From: Gammaproteobacteria bacterium HGW-Gammaproteobacteria-14
Lineage (GTDB): Bacteria > Pseudomonadota > Gammaproteobacteria > Pseudomonadales > Alcanivoracaceae
Assembly (NCBI GenBank): GCA_002840115.1
Contig: PGZG01000045.1
Coordinates: forward strand, 1 to 11,386
Length of the DNA stretch: 11,386 bases
Direction of reading: 5' to 3'
Part shown: piece by piece, positions 1 to 5,702 of the stretch
Position numbering within the stretch: the first letter of the stretch is position 1
Layout of the letters: every line of letters begins with the position of its first letter
Program-made: the position numbers and the translations under genes
Notes under the pieces: generated by a model
What the model saw: the letters and a program-made list of their open reading frames with translations, nothing else
What the model was told of the DNA's origin: nothing
Databases searched by the model: none

Positions 1-1
1 C

Positions 2-397
2 CGCCACTTGGAACATGGCGTGCCCTATGCGCCTGCCCTGCAAAAAGCCGCCGGTCAGGTTATTAATGCGCAGGTACAAATTACCGCTGTCCCAAAACGT
101 TTTTCTCTGGTTGTACGGGAAATCTGGGATATGCAGTTGCGACTGGAAAAACGCCATGGCCGTCATGCAGAGATGCTGGTGGCGGATCCTCGATTCCGGG
201 CGGGCTATGACTTCCTGCTGCTGCGCGAACAGGCGGGCGAAATTGAGTCCGGCCTGGGTGACTGGTGGACCCGTTATCAGGAATGCGATGAACATGCCCG
301 CGCCGAGATGGTTCGCGCACTGGGCAAACCCACAGGCAATAGCGGCAAACGTCGACGCCGCAAACGCCGCCCAAAACCCAGCGGCAATGCTGCATGA
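2..397 (+). CDS. pcnB: Poly(A) polymerase I, C-terminal part (5' end outside window)
   Basis: This is the last 131 codons of a gene entering from the left edge; the frame is open from base 2. Poly(A) polymerase I adds 3' poly(A) tails to RNA, which marks transcripts for decay by PNPase and the degradosome. The visible part lacks the nucleotidyltransferase head. It shows the helical C-terminal region (RFSLVVREIWDMQLRLEKR, then DPRFRAGYDFLLLRE and a GDWWTRYQE stretch) typical of the family's arginine-rich C-terminal domain, followed by a very basic tail, KRRRRKRRPKPSGNAA, which fits RNA binding. The ATGCTGCATGA ending means its stop codon overlaps the start of folK, so the two are translationally coupled. 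Identification is from recognised family sequence and from the pcnB-folK-pan order common in gammaproteobacteria. Confidence 0.93.
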   Translation, partial: RHLEHGVPYAPALQKAAGQVINAQVQITAVPKRFSLVVREIWDMQLRLEKRHGRHAEMLVADPRFRAGYDFLLLREQAGEIESGLGDWWTRYQECDEHARAEMVRALGKPTGNSGKRRRRKRRPKPSGNAA

Positions 398-903
398 CCG
401 AGGCCTTTATTGGTCTCGGCAGCAACCTCGGCGATTCAGTCGATTACCTTCTGTTTGCCCGGCAACAGCTCAGCTCACTTGCTGACAGCCAACTCGTTGC
501 CACCTCAAGGCTCTATCGCAGCGCACCCGTCGGACCGCAGGATCAACCGGATTTTTACAATGCGGTGATTCAACTCAATACCTCTCTGGCGCCTATCCCG
601 CTACTCGATGCACTGCAACGCATCGAGCAGCAGGCTGGCCGTGTGCGTCAACGGCACTGGGGTGAGCGGACGCTGGATCTCGATATTCTGTTGTATGGGG
701 ACGGCACTCTGAATCTGCCCCGGCTGCAGGTTCCTCACCCACAACTGGGACGGCGGTCCTTTGTGCTGCAGCCATTAAGCGACATTCATCCGCAACTGAT
801 ACTGCCAGATGGCACGCCGCTAACAACACTACGTGACGCATGCAGCCATCAGCAGATCTGCTACCATGAGGACAGTCGCTGGAGAGCCGGACTTGAACGA
901 TAA
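394..903 (+). CDS. folK: 2-amino-4-hydroxy-6-hydroxymethyldihydropteridine pyrophosphokinase (HPPK)
   Basis: FolK transfers pyrophosphate from ATP to 6-hydroxymethyl-7,8-dihydropterin, the step before dihydropteroate synthase in cytosolic folate synthesis. The 169-residue product is of usual length. It begins with the family's start, TEAFIGLGSNLGD (residues 2-14), and carries the signature RHWGERTLDLDILLYG at residues 87-102, in which Asp95 and Asp97 bind the two magnesium ions. VPHPQLGRRSFVLQPL (113-128) is the conserved C-terminal strand and helix. The ATG sits in an ATGA overlap with the pcnB stop, and no other start fits better. The 3' end overlaps the next gene, the deoxynucleoside kinase. 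Confidence 0.97.
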   Translation: MTEAFIGLGSNLGDSVDYLLFARQQLSSLADSQLVATSRLYRSAPVGPQDQPDFYNAVIQLNTSLAPIPLLDALQRIEQQAGRVRQRHWGERTLDLDILLYGDGTLNLPRLQVPHPQLGRRSFVLQPLSDIHPQLILPDGTPLTTLRDACSHQQICYHEDSRWRAGLER

Positions 904-1552
904 CGATCCCACCCTGCCCCGCTATATTGTTGTCGAAGGCCCCATCGGCGTCGGCAAAACATCACTGGCTCGTCGACTGGCCATGACGTTCAACTACGAC
1001 ACCCTGCTGGAACAACCGGAAGAAAATCCGTTCCTGACACGCTTCTATCAAAACCCGCGACAATATGCTCTTCAGACCCAGCTTTTTTTCCTGTTTCAGC
1101 GGGCCGAGCAAATGCGCTTACTGGCACAGAATGATCTATTCAGCCCTATACGCGTCAGCGACTTTCTACTGGAAAAAGATCGACTGTTTGCCGAGCTGAA
1201 TCTGGATCAGGACGAGTTCCGCCTTTACGACAATGTTTATCGACACCTCACCCTGGAGGCCCCGCGACCAGATCTGGTGATTTACTTGCAGGCCCCCAGC
1301 GAAGTATTACTACAACGCATCCAGCAACGCGGCCTCAGCCACGAACGCTCCATCAGTGCCGACTACCTGAATCGGCTAAACGAATCCTATGCCCGCTTTT
1401 TCCATTTTTATGACGACGCCCCACTGCTTATCGTCAACGCCAGCGATATCAATCCGGTACACAGCGAAGACGACTATCAGCAACTGTTACGCCGGGCGCT
1501 GGACATCCGCTCCGGGCGGCACTACTTTAACCCGCGCCCGCTGGCCGGCTGA
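866..1552 (+). CDS. Deoxynucleoside kinase (dNK/dGK family)
   Basis: A P-loop kinase expected to phosphorylate deoxynucleosides at the 5' position for nucleotide salvage; base specificity cannot be read from sequence. With the ATG at 866 it has 228 residues. The Walker A motif GPIGVGKTS lies at residues 25-33. VSDFLLEKDRLFAELNL (98-114) is the conserved acidic/arginine segment that positions the substrate and catalytic base. PDLVIYLQAP (135-144) is the core strand after the helical lid, and RIQQRGLSHERSIS (151-164) is the arginine-rich phosphate-binding lid. The start is uncertain: GTG at 833 overlaps folK by 71 bases, ATG at 866 has no clear ribosome site, and TTG at 893 has GGAGAG six bases upstream and would start the protein nine residues before the first strand (PRYIVVEGP). 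It sits between folK and panB, co-oriented, with 68 bases before panB. Confidence 0.88.
   Translation: MRTVAGEPDLNDNDPTLPRYIVVEGPIGVGKTSLARRLAMTFNYDTLLEQPEENPFLTRFYQNPRQYALQTQLFFLFQRAEQMRLLAQNDLFSPIRVSDFLLEKDRLFAELNLDQDEFRLYDNVYRHLTLEAPRPDLVIYLQAPSEVLLQRIQQRGLSHERSISADYLNRLNESYARFFHFYDDAPLLIVNASDINPVHSEDDYQQLLRRALDIRSGRHYFNPRPLAG
881..886 (+). promoter_or_regulatory. Candidate ribosome binding site for a TTG start of the deoxynucleoside kinase
   Basis: GGAGAG lies six bases before an in-frame TTG at 893, inside the end of folK. It is the only purine-rich Shine-Dalgarno-like sequence near any of the three possible kinase starts (833 GTG, 866 ATG, 893 TTG). It argues for the shorter 219-residue form, but the sequence also encodes FolK, so it may be chance. 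Confidence 0.4.
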
Positions 1553-1620
1553 GTCAAACTCCAGTCTCCTCGTGGCTGCCACTGAATCAAGCTCACAGAA
1601 TTGATAACCGGGGATATCCC

Positions 1621-2409
1621 ATGGCCGTAACCCTCCGCACTCTGCAACAGCGCAAACAAGACGGCGCCAAATTTTCCGTGCTGACCGCCTATGACGCCTG
1701 CTTCTCGCGCCTTATCAGCGAAGCCGGCGTGGATGTCATGTTGGTGGGGGACTCTCTGGGCATGGTCCTGCAGGGGCACGACAGCACCCTGCCAGTGACC
1801 ACAGAGCAGCTGGCCTACCATACCGCCGCTGTGGCCCGAGGCAACCAAGGCAGCCTGATCATGGCAGACATGCCTTTTATGAGTGGCGCCACGCTTGAGC
1901 GAGCACTCACTGCCGCCCACGCTCTCATGCAAGCTGGCGCCAACCTGGTGAAGCTGGAAGGTGCTGGCTGGCTGGCTGACACCATTACCGTACTGAAACG
2001 CAACGGCATACCGGTGTGTGCCCACCTTGGCCTGACGCCACAGTCCGTCAATGCCTTTGGCGGCTACCGGGTACAGGGTAGGGAAAAATCTGATGCCGAG
2101 CGCCTGATCGAAGACGCCAAACACCTACAACAGGCTGGCGCCGATGTGCTGCTGCTGGAATGCGTACCCCGCGCCGTCACCGCTGAACTGGTCAAAGCCG
2201 TACAGGTGCCAGTCATTGGTATCGGTGCCGGCCCGGAATGCGACGGTCAGGTGCTGGTAATGCATGACATGCTCGGCATTACACCTGGCAAAGCAGCCCG
2301 CTTTGTCCGCAACTTTGCAGCGGATGGTGGCGACATCCGCGGTGCCTTTGCGGCCTATGATGCAGCGGTTAAAGATGGCAGCTTCCCCGCCGCCGAGCAC
2401 TGCTTCTAA
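1621..2409 (+). CDS. panB: 3-methyl-2-oxobutanoate hydroxymethyltransferase (ketopantoate hydroxymethyltransferase)
   Basis: PanB moves a hydroxymethyl group from 5,10-methylene-tetrahydrofolate to alpha-ketoisovalerate, giving ketopantoate, the first committed step of pantothenate synthesis. The 262-residue length is typical of the cytosolic enzyme. The (beta/alpha)8 barrel motifs are intact: LTAYDACFSRLISEAG (21-36), VGDSLGMV with metal ligand Asp44 (42-49), MADMPF with Asp83 (81-86), KLEG with Lys111 (111-114), HLGLTPQSVNAFGGYRVQG (135-153) and LLLECVP with the catalytic Glu180 (177-183). These positions are one less than the E. coli residues Asp45, Asp84, Lys112 and Glu181. The ATG is preceded by GGGG at seven bases. 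The enzyme uses a folate cofactor, so placing it behind folK is metabolically sensible. panC follows after 53 bases. Confidence 0.98.
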   Translation: MAVTLRTLQQRKQDGAKFSVLTAYDACFSRLISEAGVDVMLVGDSLGMVLQGHDSTLPVTTEQLAYHTAAVARGNQGSLIMADMPFMSGATLERALTAAHALMQAGANLVKLEGAGWLADTITVLKRNGIPVCAHLGLTPQSVNAFGGYRVQGREKSDAERLIEDAKHLQQAGADVLLLECVPRAVTAELVKAVQVPVIGIGAGPECDGQVLVMHDMLGITPGKAARFVRNFAADGGDIRGAFAAYDAAVKDGSFPAAEHCF

Positions 2410-2462
2410 GGCCTAAAGTAAGAACTGACTTCAGATAAGAGCAGGCCACAGGAACCCCTTGC

Positions 2463-3317
2463 ATGCATACCCTCCATACCATCGCTGAGGTTCGCCAACA
2501 GGTCCGCGACTGGCGTCAGGCGGGGCTGACCGTCGGCTTTGTGCCCACCATGGGCAACCTTCATGCCGGTCATATCAGCCTGATTAGCGAGGCTCGACGC
2601 CATGCCGACCGGGTCGTTGCCAGCATCTTCGTTAATCCGACCCAGTTCGGCCCCAGCGAAGACTTTGATAGCTACCCCAGAACGCTGGCCACAGACAGCG
2701 AACAGCTCTCCGCAGCCCACTGTGACCTGCTATTTGCTCCCTCCGTGGACGAGATGTACCCGGAAAAGAACCGAACCTGGGTAGACGTTGACGACCTTGG
2801 TGATCATCTCTGCGGCGCCAGCCGCCCCGGGCACTTTCGCGGTGTCAGCACGGTAGTCAGCAAGCTCTTCAATATTGTTCTGCCAGACATTGCCTGCTTC
2901 GGCGAGAAGGACTTCCAGCAATTGGCCATTATTCGTCGAATGGCCCAGGACCTGTTCTTCCCGGTGCGCATTATTGGCGTTGCCACGGCCCGAGAAGCCA
3001 ATGGTCTGGCCATGAGTTCCCGCAACGGTTACCTCAGTGAGACCCAGAAACAGCAGGCAGGCGCTATTTGGGCCACCCTGAGCGCCCTGAAAACAGCCAT
3101 ATCCAGAGGGGAACGGGATTATCCGGCCTTGGTCCAACAAGGTACAGAGAAGCTATCTCAGGCGGGTTTTAGCGTGGATTACCTGACTATTAGCAATGCC
3201 GACACCCTGGCACCAGCCGCTTTGCCGGACAGCCGTCTGGTGATTGCCGTAGCGGCCAGGCTCGGCACAACGAGATTGATAGACAATGTCACCCTGTCAA
3301 TTGCACGTGACCAGTGA
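2463..3317 (+). CDS. panC: Pantoate--beta-alanine ligase (pantothenate synthetase)
   Basis: PanC activates pantoate with ATP to pantoyl-adenylate and joins it to beta-alanine, giving pantothenate. The product has 284 residues, the usual length. It has the nucleotidyltransferase fold with the HIGH-type motif in PTMGNLHAGH (28-37), the VNPTQFGPSEDFDSYPRT segment (58-74) that shapes the pantoate pocket, HFRGVSTVVSKLFN (124-137), FGEKDFQQL (146-154), and the SSRN (185-188) KMSKS-like ATP loop. The smaller C-terminal dimer-side domain (about 190-284) is complete. A purine-rich AGGA lies nine bases before the ATG. There is no terminator between panB and panC, so one transcript is expected; panD lies 108 bases downstream. 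Confidence 0.98.
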   Translation: MHTLHTIAEVRQQVRDWRQAGLTVGFVPTMGNLHAGHISLISEARRHADRVVASIFVNPTQFGPSEDFDSYPRTLATDSEQLSAAHCDLLFAPSVDEMYPEKNRTWVDVDDLGDHLCGASRPGHFRGVSTVVSKLFNIVLPDIACFGEKDFQQLAIIRRMAQDLFFPVRIIGVATAREANGLAMSSRNGYLSETQKQQAGAIWATLSALKTAISRGERDYPALVQQGTEKLSQAGFSVDYLTISNADTLAPAALPDSRLVIAVAARLGTTRLIDNVTLSIARDQ

Positions 3318-3412
3318 TTCATGGATACTGGCGCCCCATTTTTGGTACCAATGCCTTAGCAGGAAGCTCGCTCATCCGGTTGGAAACCTGCTGTAAACCA
3401 TGGGTAGCTGAG

Positions 3413-3418
3413 AGAGGA
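3413..3418 (+). promoter_or_regulatory. Strong ribosome binding site of panD
   Basis: AGAGGA stands seven bases before the panD ATG and is the best Shine-Dalgarno sequence in the pan cluster. It fixes the start at 3426 and fits independent translation of panD across the 108-base gap from panC. Confidence 0.75.
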
Positions 3419-3425
3419 ATTAACC

Positions 3426-3806
3426 ATGCAGTGCACTATGCTCAAAGCCAAGCTGCACCAGGCCCGCGTCACCCATGCGGAGCTGGAATATGAGGGTTCC
3501 TGCGCTATCGACGGCAACTTGCTCGATATGGCCGGCATTCTGGAATACGAACAGATTCAGATTTATAACGTCGACAACGGCGAACGTTTCACCACCTACG
3601 CAATCCGTGGTGAAGAAGGCTCACGAATGATTTCCGTCAACGGTGCTGCGGCTCACAAAGCGGGCCCCGGTGATCGAGTAATTATTTGCGCCTATGCCAA
3701 CTATAGCGCGGCAGAACTGATCAACTTCAAACCCCGTCTGGTATATCTGGCAGAAGGCAATGAAGTGAAAGGTGCCAGCAATGCCATTCCTGTGCAGGTC
3801 GCCTGA
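3426..3806 (+). CDS. panD: Aspartate 1-decarboxylase proenzyme
   Basis: PanD decarboxylates L-aspartate to beta-alanine, the second substrate of PanC. It is made as an inactive pi-protein that cleaves itself between Gly24 and Ser25, turning Ser25 into the pyruvoyl cofactor. The 126-residue product keeps the cleavage site in YEGSCAID (22-29). TMLKAKLHQARVTHAELE (4-21) includes Lys9, a conserved substrate-binding residue, and the fold continues with Tyr/Asn-rich strands (IQIYNVDNGERFTTY) and GAAAHKAGPGDRVIICAYA. In E. coli and relatives maturation needs the PanZ/PanM factor; none is encoded in this window. It is the last gene of the rightward operon and is followed at once by a palindromic terminator. 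Confidence 0.98.
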   Translation: MQCTMLKAKLHQARVTHAELEYEGSCAIDGNLLDMAGILEYEQIQIYNVDNGERFTTYAIRGEEGSRMISVNGAAAHKAGPGDRVIICAYANYSAAELINFKPRLVYLAEGNEVKGASNAIPVQVA

Positions 3807-3828
3807 CAAAGCTGCATCGTCAAACGAC

Positions 3829-3889
3829 ACAGCTCCTCATAAAAAAACGCCGACATTATTAATGTCGGCGTTTTTTTATGAGGAGCTGT
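3829..3889. terminator. 61-base perfect palindrome with bidirectional rho-independent terminator after panD
   Basis: Bases 3829-3858 and 3860-3889 are exact reverse complements, 30 base pairs around a single central T (3859). The inner part has a GC-rich arm CGCCGAC/GTCGGCG flanked by A7 (3841-3847) and T7 (3871-3877), so transcripts of either strand would form a stem followed by seven uridines. On the + strand it ends the pan operon 22 bases after the panD stop. The perfect pairing continues 12 bases outside the A/T tracts, which a terminator does not need. The next gene downstream is also on the + strand, so no convergent gene explains the minus-strand activity. Confidence 0.88.
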
Positions 3890-3943
3890 CCTTAAAACAA
3901 GACCTTTGGCTAAAACTCTGACCATATGACTAGGCAGGGAAGA

Positions 3944-3972
3944 TTGACTCTGTCATATACCCAACGCAGACT
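3944..3972 (+). promoter_or_regulatory. Possible sigma-70 promoter ahead of the lipoprotein gene
   Basis: TTGACT (3944-3949) matches the -35 consensus at five of six bases. The hexamer 17 bases on, CAGACT (3967-3972), matches the -10 box at only three, including the important second A and last T. The lipoprotein gene must start its own transcript because the terminator stands upstream, and this is the best candidate in the 3890-4020 gap. A small CAGGG/CCCTG hairpin (3987-4004) lies between it and the start codon. Weakly supported. Confidence 0.3.
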
Positions 3973-4020
3973 TTTCAGAGATTCTTCAGGGTAATATCGC
4001 CCTGCCTCAGAGTAAAAACC

Positions 4021-4812
4021 ATGGATTTCACGAAACCCTCTTTTATGGTAATGCCGCTACTAAGCCTTTTTATGCTAACCCTCGCCGGGTGTGGCGGCGG
4101 CGGTGATTCAGACAGCGGCGCCCGCGCACCGGACTCCATTATCGGCTACACGCTAGTACAAACAATTCAGGAAACCAATGTACTCAGCAGCACTGCAACC
4201 AGTCAGTTTTTACAACCCGGAGACACTCTGACCTATCGATTTATCGATAGTACGACGATTCAGGGGGAGGGCTTTAACGTTGTCCCCACCACCGGCTGGA
4301 GCTACTCCACAAGCGGCAGTAGCGCCACCGTAAATCTGCGCTATCAAGCAGGAGATGTGGAGGACGAATTAAACTTTACCTCAGAGCTTGGAGGCACCTT
4401 TTCCGGGATACACGAGCTTTTCTCCACTGGCGCACGAGTGAATTATAAAGGCACGTTCCGGATTTCCGGTGGCAGCTCAAGCGATACAGGAGGCTCAGAT
4501 AATACCGGTGGCGGGTCAAGCTCTGCCTGCGAAACCAACAATACGGGCTCTTTCACCGTATATGTGTCCGCATCCAACCCAAATCCACCGGTCACAGTAA
4601 CCGTTGCCGGGCTTGGAACCCGTTCCACCTCGCAATACTTCCCAAGCGGTTCACCAACCTGCGGTTCATCCGTATCCGGGGCGATGACTTTTTCCAATGT
4701 GGCTGCTGGCTCCTATAGCGTTAGCGCAAGCGACAATGGTGGCGGCGTAACCTGGGGCCCGGGGGTCAGCACAATCCCCAAATGTGGTTGCCGGCTTCTT
4801 GAATTACAGTAA
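4021..4812 (+). CDS. Uncharacterised secreted lipoprotein with two beta-rich domains
   Basis: I do not recognise a named family. The 263-residue product has a lipoprotein signal peptide: a short charged start, a hydrophobic stretch (about 9-22) and lipobox LAGC with Cys24 as the lipidated residue. The +2 residue is Gly, not Asp, so the Lol rule predicts the outer membrane. After a Gly/Asp/Ser linker, residues about 40-148 form a beta-rich domain ending LNFTSELGGTFSG and NYKGTFRIS, a pattern I associate with small repeated-strand domains in marine bacterial exported proteins. A Ser/Gly/Thr linker (150-168) leads to a second domain (170-263) with FSNVAAGSYSVSAS and four cysteines at 170, 214, 255 and 257, which could form two disulfides in the periplasm or outside. 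The ending KCGCRLLELQ looks like a natural strand, but a frameshift at the GC-rich tract 4751-4765 cannot be excluded. Start: ATG at 4021 with weak AGAG nearby; it alone gives the signal peptide. Confidence 0.75.
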   Translation: MDFTKPSFMVMPLLSLFMLTLAGCGGGGDSDSGARAPDSIIGYTLVQTIQETNVLSSTATSQFLQPGDTLTYRFIDSTTIQGEGFNVVPTTGWSYSTSGSSATVNLRYQAGDVEDELNFTSELGGTFSGIHELFSTGARVNYKGTFRISGGSSSDTGGSDNTGGGSSSACETNNTGSFTVYVSASNPNPPVTVTVAGLGTRSTSQYFPSGSPTCGSSVSGAMTFSNVAAGSYSVSASDNGGGVTWGPGVSTIPKCGCRLLELQ

Positions 4813-5572
4813 ACCCGTTCTCTCGGGGGGGCTAGCCGCTGCAATATTGCTGACTATTGCAATAATGGCTGCCCGCCCCGGGGGTATACCTGAAAATCAA
4901 TCCGAGCTGGCCGAGGACATCTCCGCCGTTACCTCTCCTCGCACTGCCGCACCGCAAACCACGACAAACGATAGCCCTGCGCCACAGTACGGGGCCCCAT
5001 CGAAGCCGCACCTAACTCACTTCGACTTCAATCAGTTTGATCAGGCTTTCCGGGCATTGCTCGGCCAGCATCAGGCGCCGCCCCATGATTTATTCAGCCA
5101 GCTTTACGACCCTGAAGCTTACATTGAATCACTACGAGAGCTCACCGTTAACCGGCCCGCCAAAGCCGAAGAGATGAAAGGCTCCAACACAGGCACACCC
5201 TCGCTTCGCATTGGTAGTCATATCGATCCTGAGACCGGAGAGTTACAGGAAATCAGTAATGTGGATCAACTACCCGCCACGCTCACAATACTGCTGGAAA
5301 TTGCCGATAATCAGTACCTTCAATACATGCTGGTTCGCTGGATTGATACGGGTAACAACGCGGTCATCGGCGTTGAGCTGATTGCCGGCAGCGGCATCGG
5401 CGGCTCGCAAATTTTTACCACTGAGCCCAAACCACCAAACGAAGGCGGCCATTATCGCGTCGAAGTGTTTGACGCAGGAGAAAGCCTTGAGTGGATTGCC
5501 GGAGGCTCTATTGCCATAGAACGTCTGGGCCGCAGTATTATGACCGCCTCCCCTCAGATAAAATCTGAATAA
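4784..5572 (+). CDS. Uncharacterised single-pass membrane-anchored protein
   Basis: I do not recognise this gene. Read from GTG 4784 it has 262 residues: a hydrophobic segment (about 12-30, PVLSGGLAAAILLTIAIMAA) as signal anchor, a Pro/Thr/Ala-rich flexible region (about 45-75), a helical-looking region (78-122, FDFNQFDQAFRALLGQH and onward), and a strand-rich C-terminal part (160-250) ending GGHYRVEVFDAGESLEWIAG. It contains no cysteine, unlike the lipoprotein before it. The C-terminal layout resembles small Ig-like accessory domains in which an RVEV strand precedes a hairpin, but this is inference. The start is unsure: GTG 4784 overlaps the lipoprotein gene by 29 bases, TTG 4799 by 14, and ATG 4865 would remove most of the membrane segment. 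None has a clear ribosome site, which suggests translational coupling, or else a frameshift joining both frames. Confidence 0.68.
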   Translation: MVAGFLNYSKPVLSGGLAAAILLTIAIMAARPGGIPENQSELAEDISAVTSPRTAAPQTTTNDSPAPQYGAPSKPHLTHFDFNQFDQAFRALLGQHQAPPHDLFSQLYDPEAYIESLRELTVNRPAKAEEMKGSNTGTPSLRIGSHIDPETGELQEISNVDQLPATLTILLEIADNQYLQYMLVRWIDTGNNAVIGVELIAGSGIGGSQIFTTEPKPPNEGGHYRVEVFDAGESLEWIAGGSIAIERLGRSIMTASPQIKSE

Positions 5573-5631
5573 CGCCTGACTCGCCACTTCCTCGACAGCC
5601 CCCATGGATACCTTTATCTTCTGAGCTCAGC

Positions 5632-5668
5632 GCTCTTTGTTTTTGGCTATTTCTTGCCCGCAAAGAGC
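5632..5668 (+). other. Inverted repeat in the acs leader
   Basis: GCTCTTTG (5632-5639) and CAAAGAGC (5661-5668) are exact reverse complements 21 bases apart, followed by TAAAAA. The pair lies 35 bases before the acs start. It could be an operator-like dyad for a dimeric regulator, or a hairpin in the leader RNA; it lacks a GC-rich stem and U-tract, so it is not a terminator. Confidence 0.45.
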
Positions 5669-5692
5669 TAAAAATACCGTACAAACACCAAC

Positions 5693-5697
5693 GGGAG
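5693..5697 (+). promoter_or_regulatory. Ribosome binding site deciding the acs start
   Basis: GGGAG five bases before ATG 5703. It supports this start over an in-frame TTG at 5637, whose extra 22 residues do not resemble the Acs family. Confidence 0.7.
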
Positions 5698-5702
5698 CGA
5701 TC

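Noticed and set aside
1522..2124. A 200-codon leftward frame opposite panB
   Set aside because: It is antisense to panB, which has all its catalytic residues, and it crosses the kinase end and the intergenic gap without any feature of its own.
2410..2447. GGCCT/AGGCC inverted repeat between panB and panC as a terminator
   Set aside because: Five base pairs around a 28-base gap and no U-tract; too weak to end transcription, and panC needs read-through.
5643..5657. Sigma-54 promoter-like TTGGC...TTGC ahead of acs
   Set aside because: The two elements are six bases apart instead of the seven required between TGGC and TTGC, so the GG and GC steps do not have the -24/-12 spacing. Sigma-54 promoters do not tolerate this.
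5637..5702. Extended acs reading frame from a TTG at 5637
   Set aside because: The added 22 residues do not resemble the Acs family, the TTG lies inside the dyad repeat, and GGGAG before ATG 5703 marks the real start.
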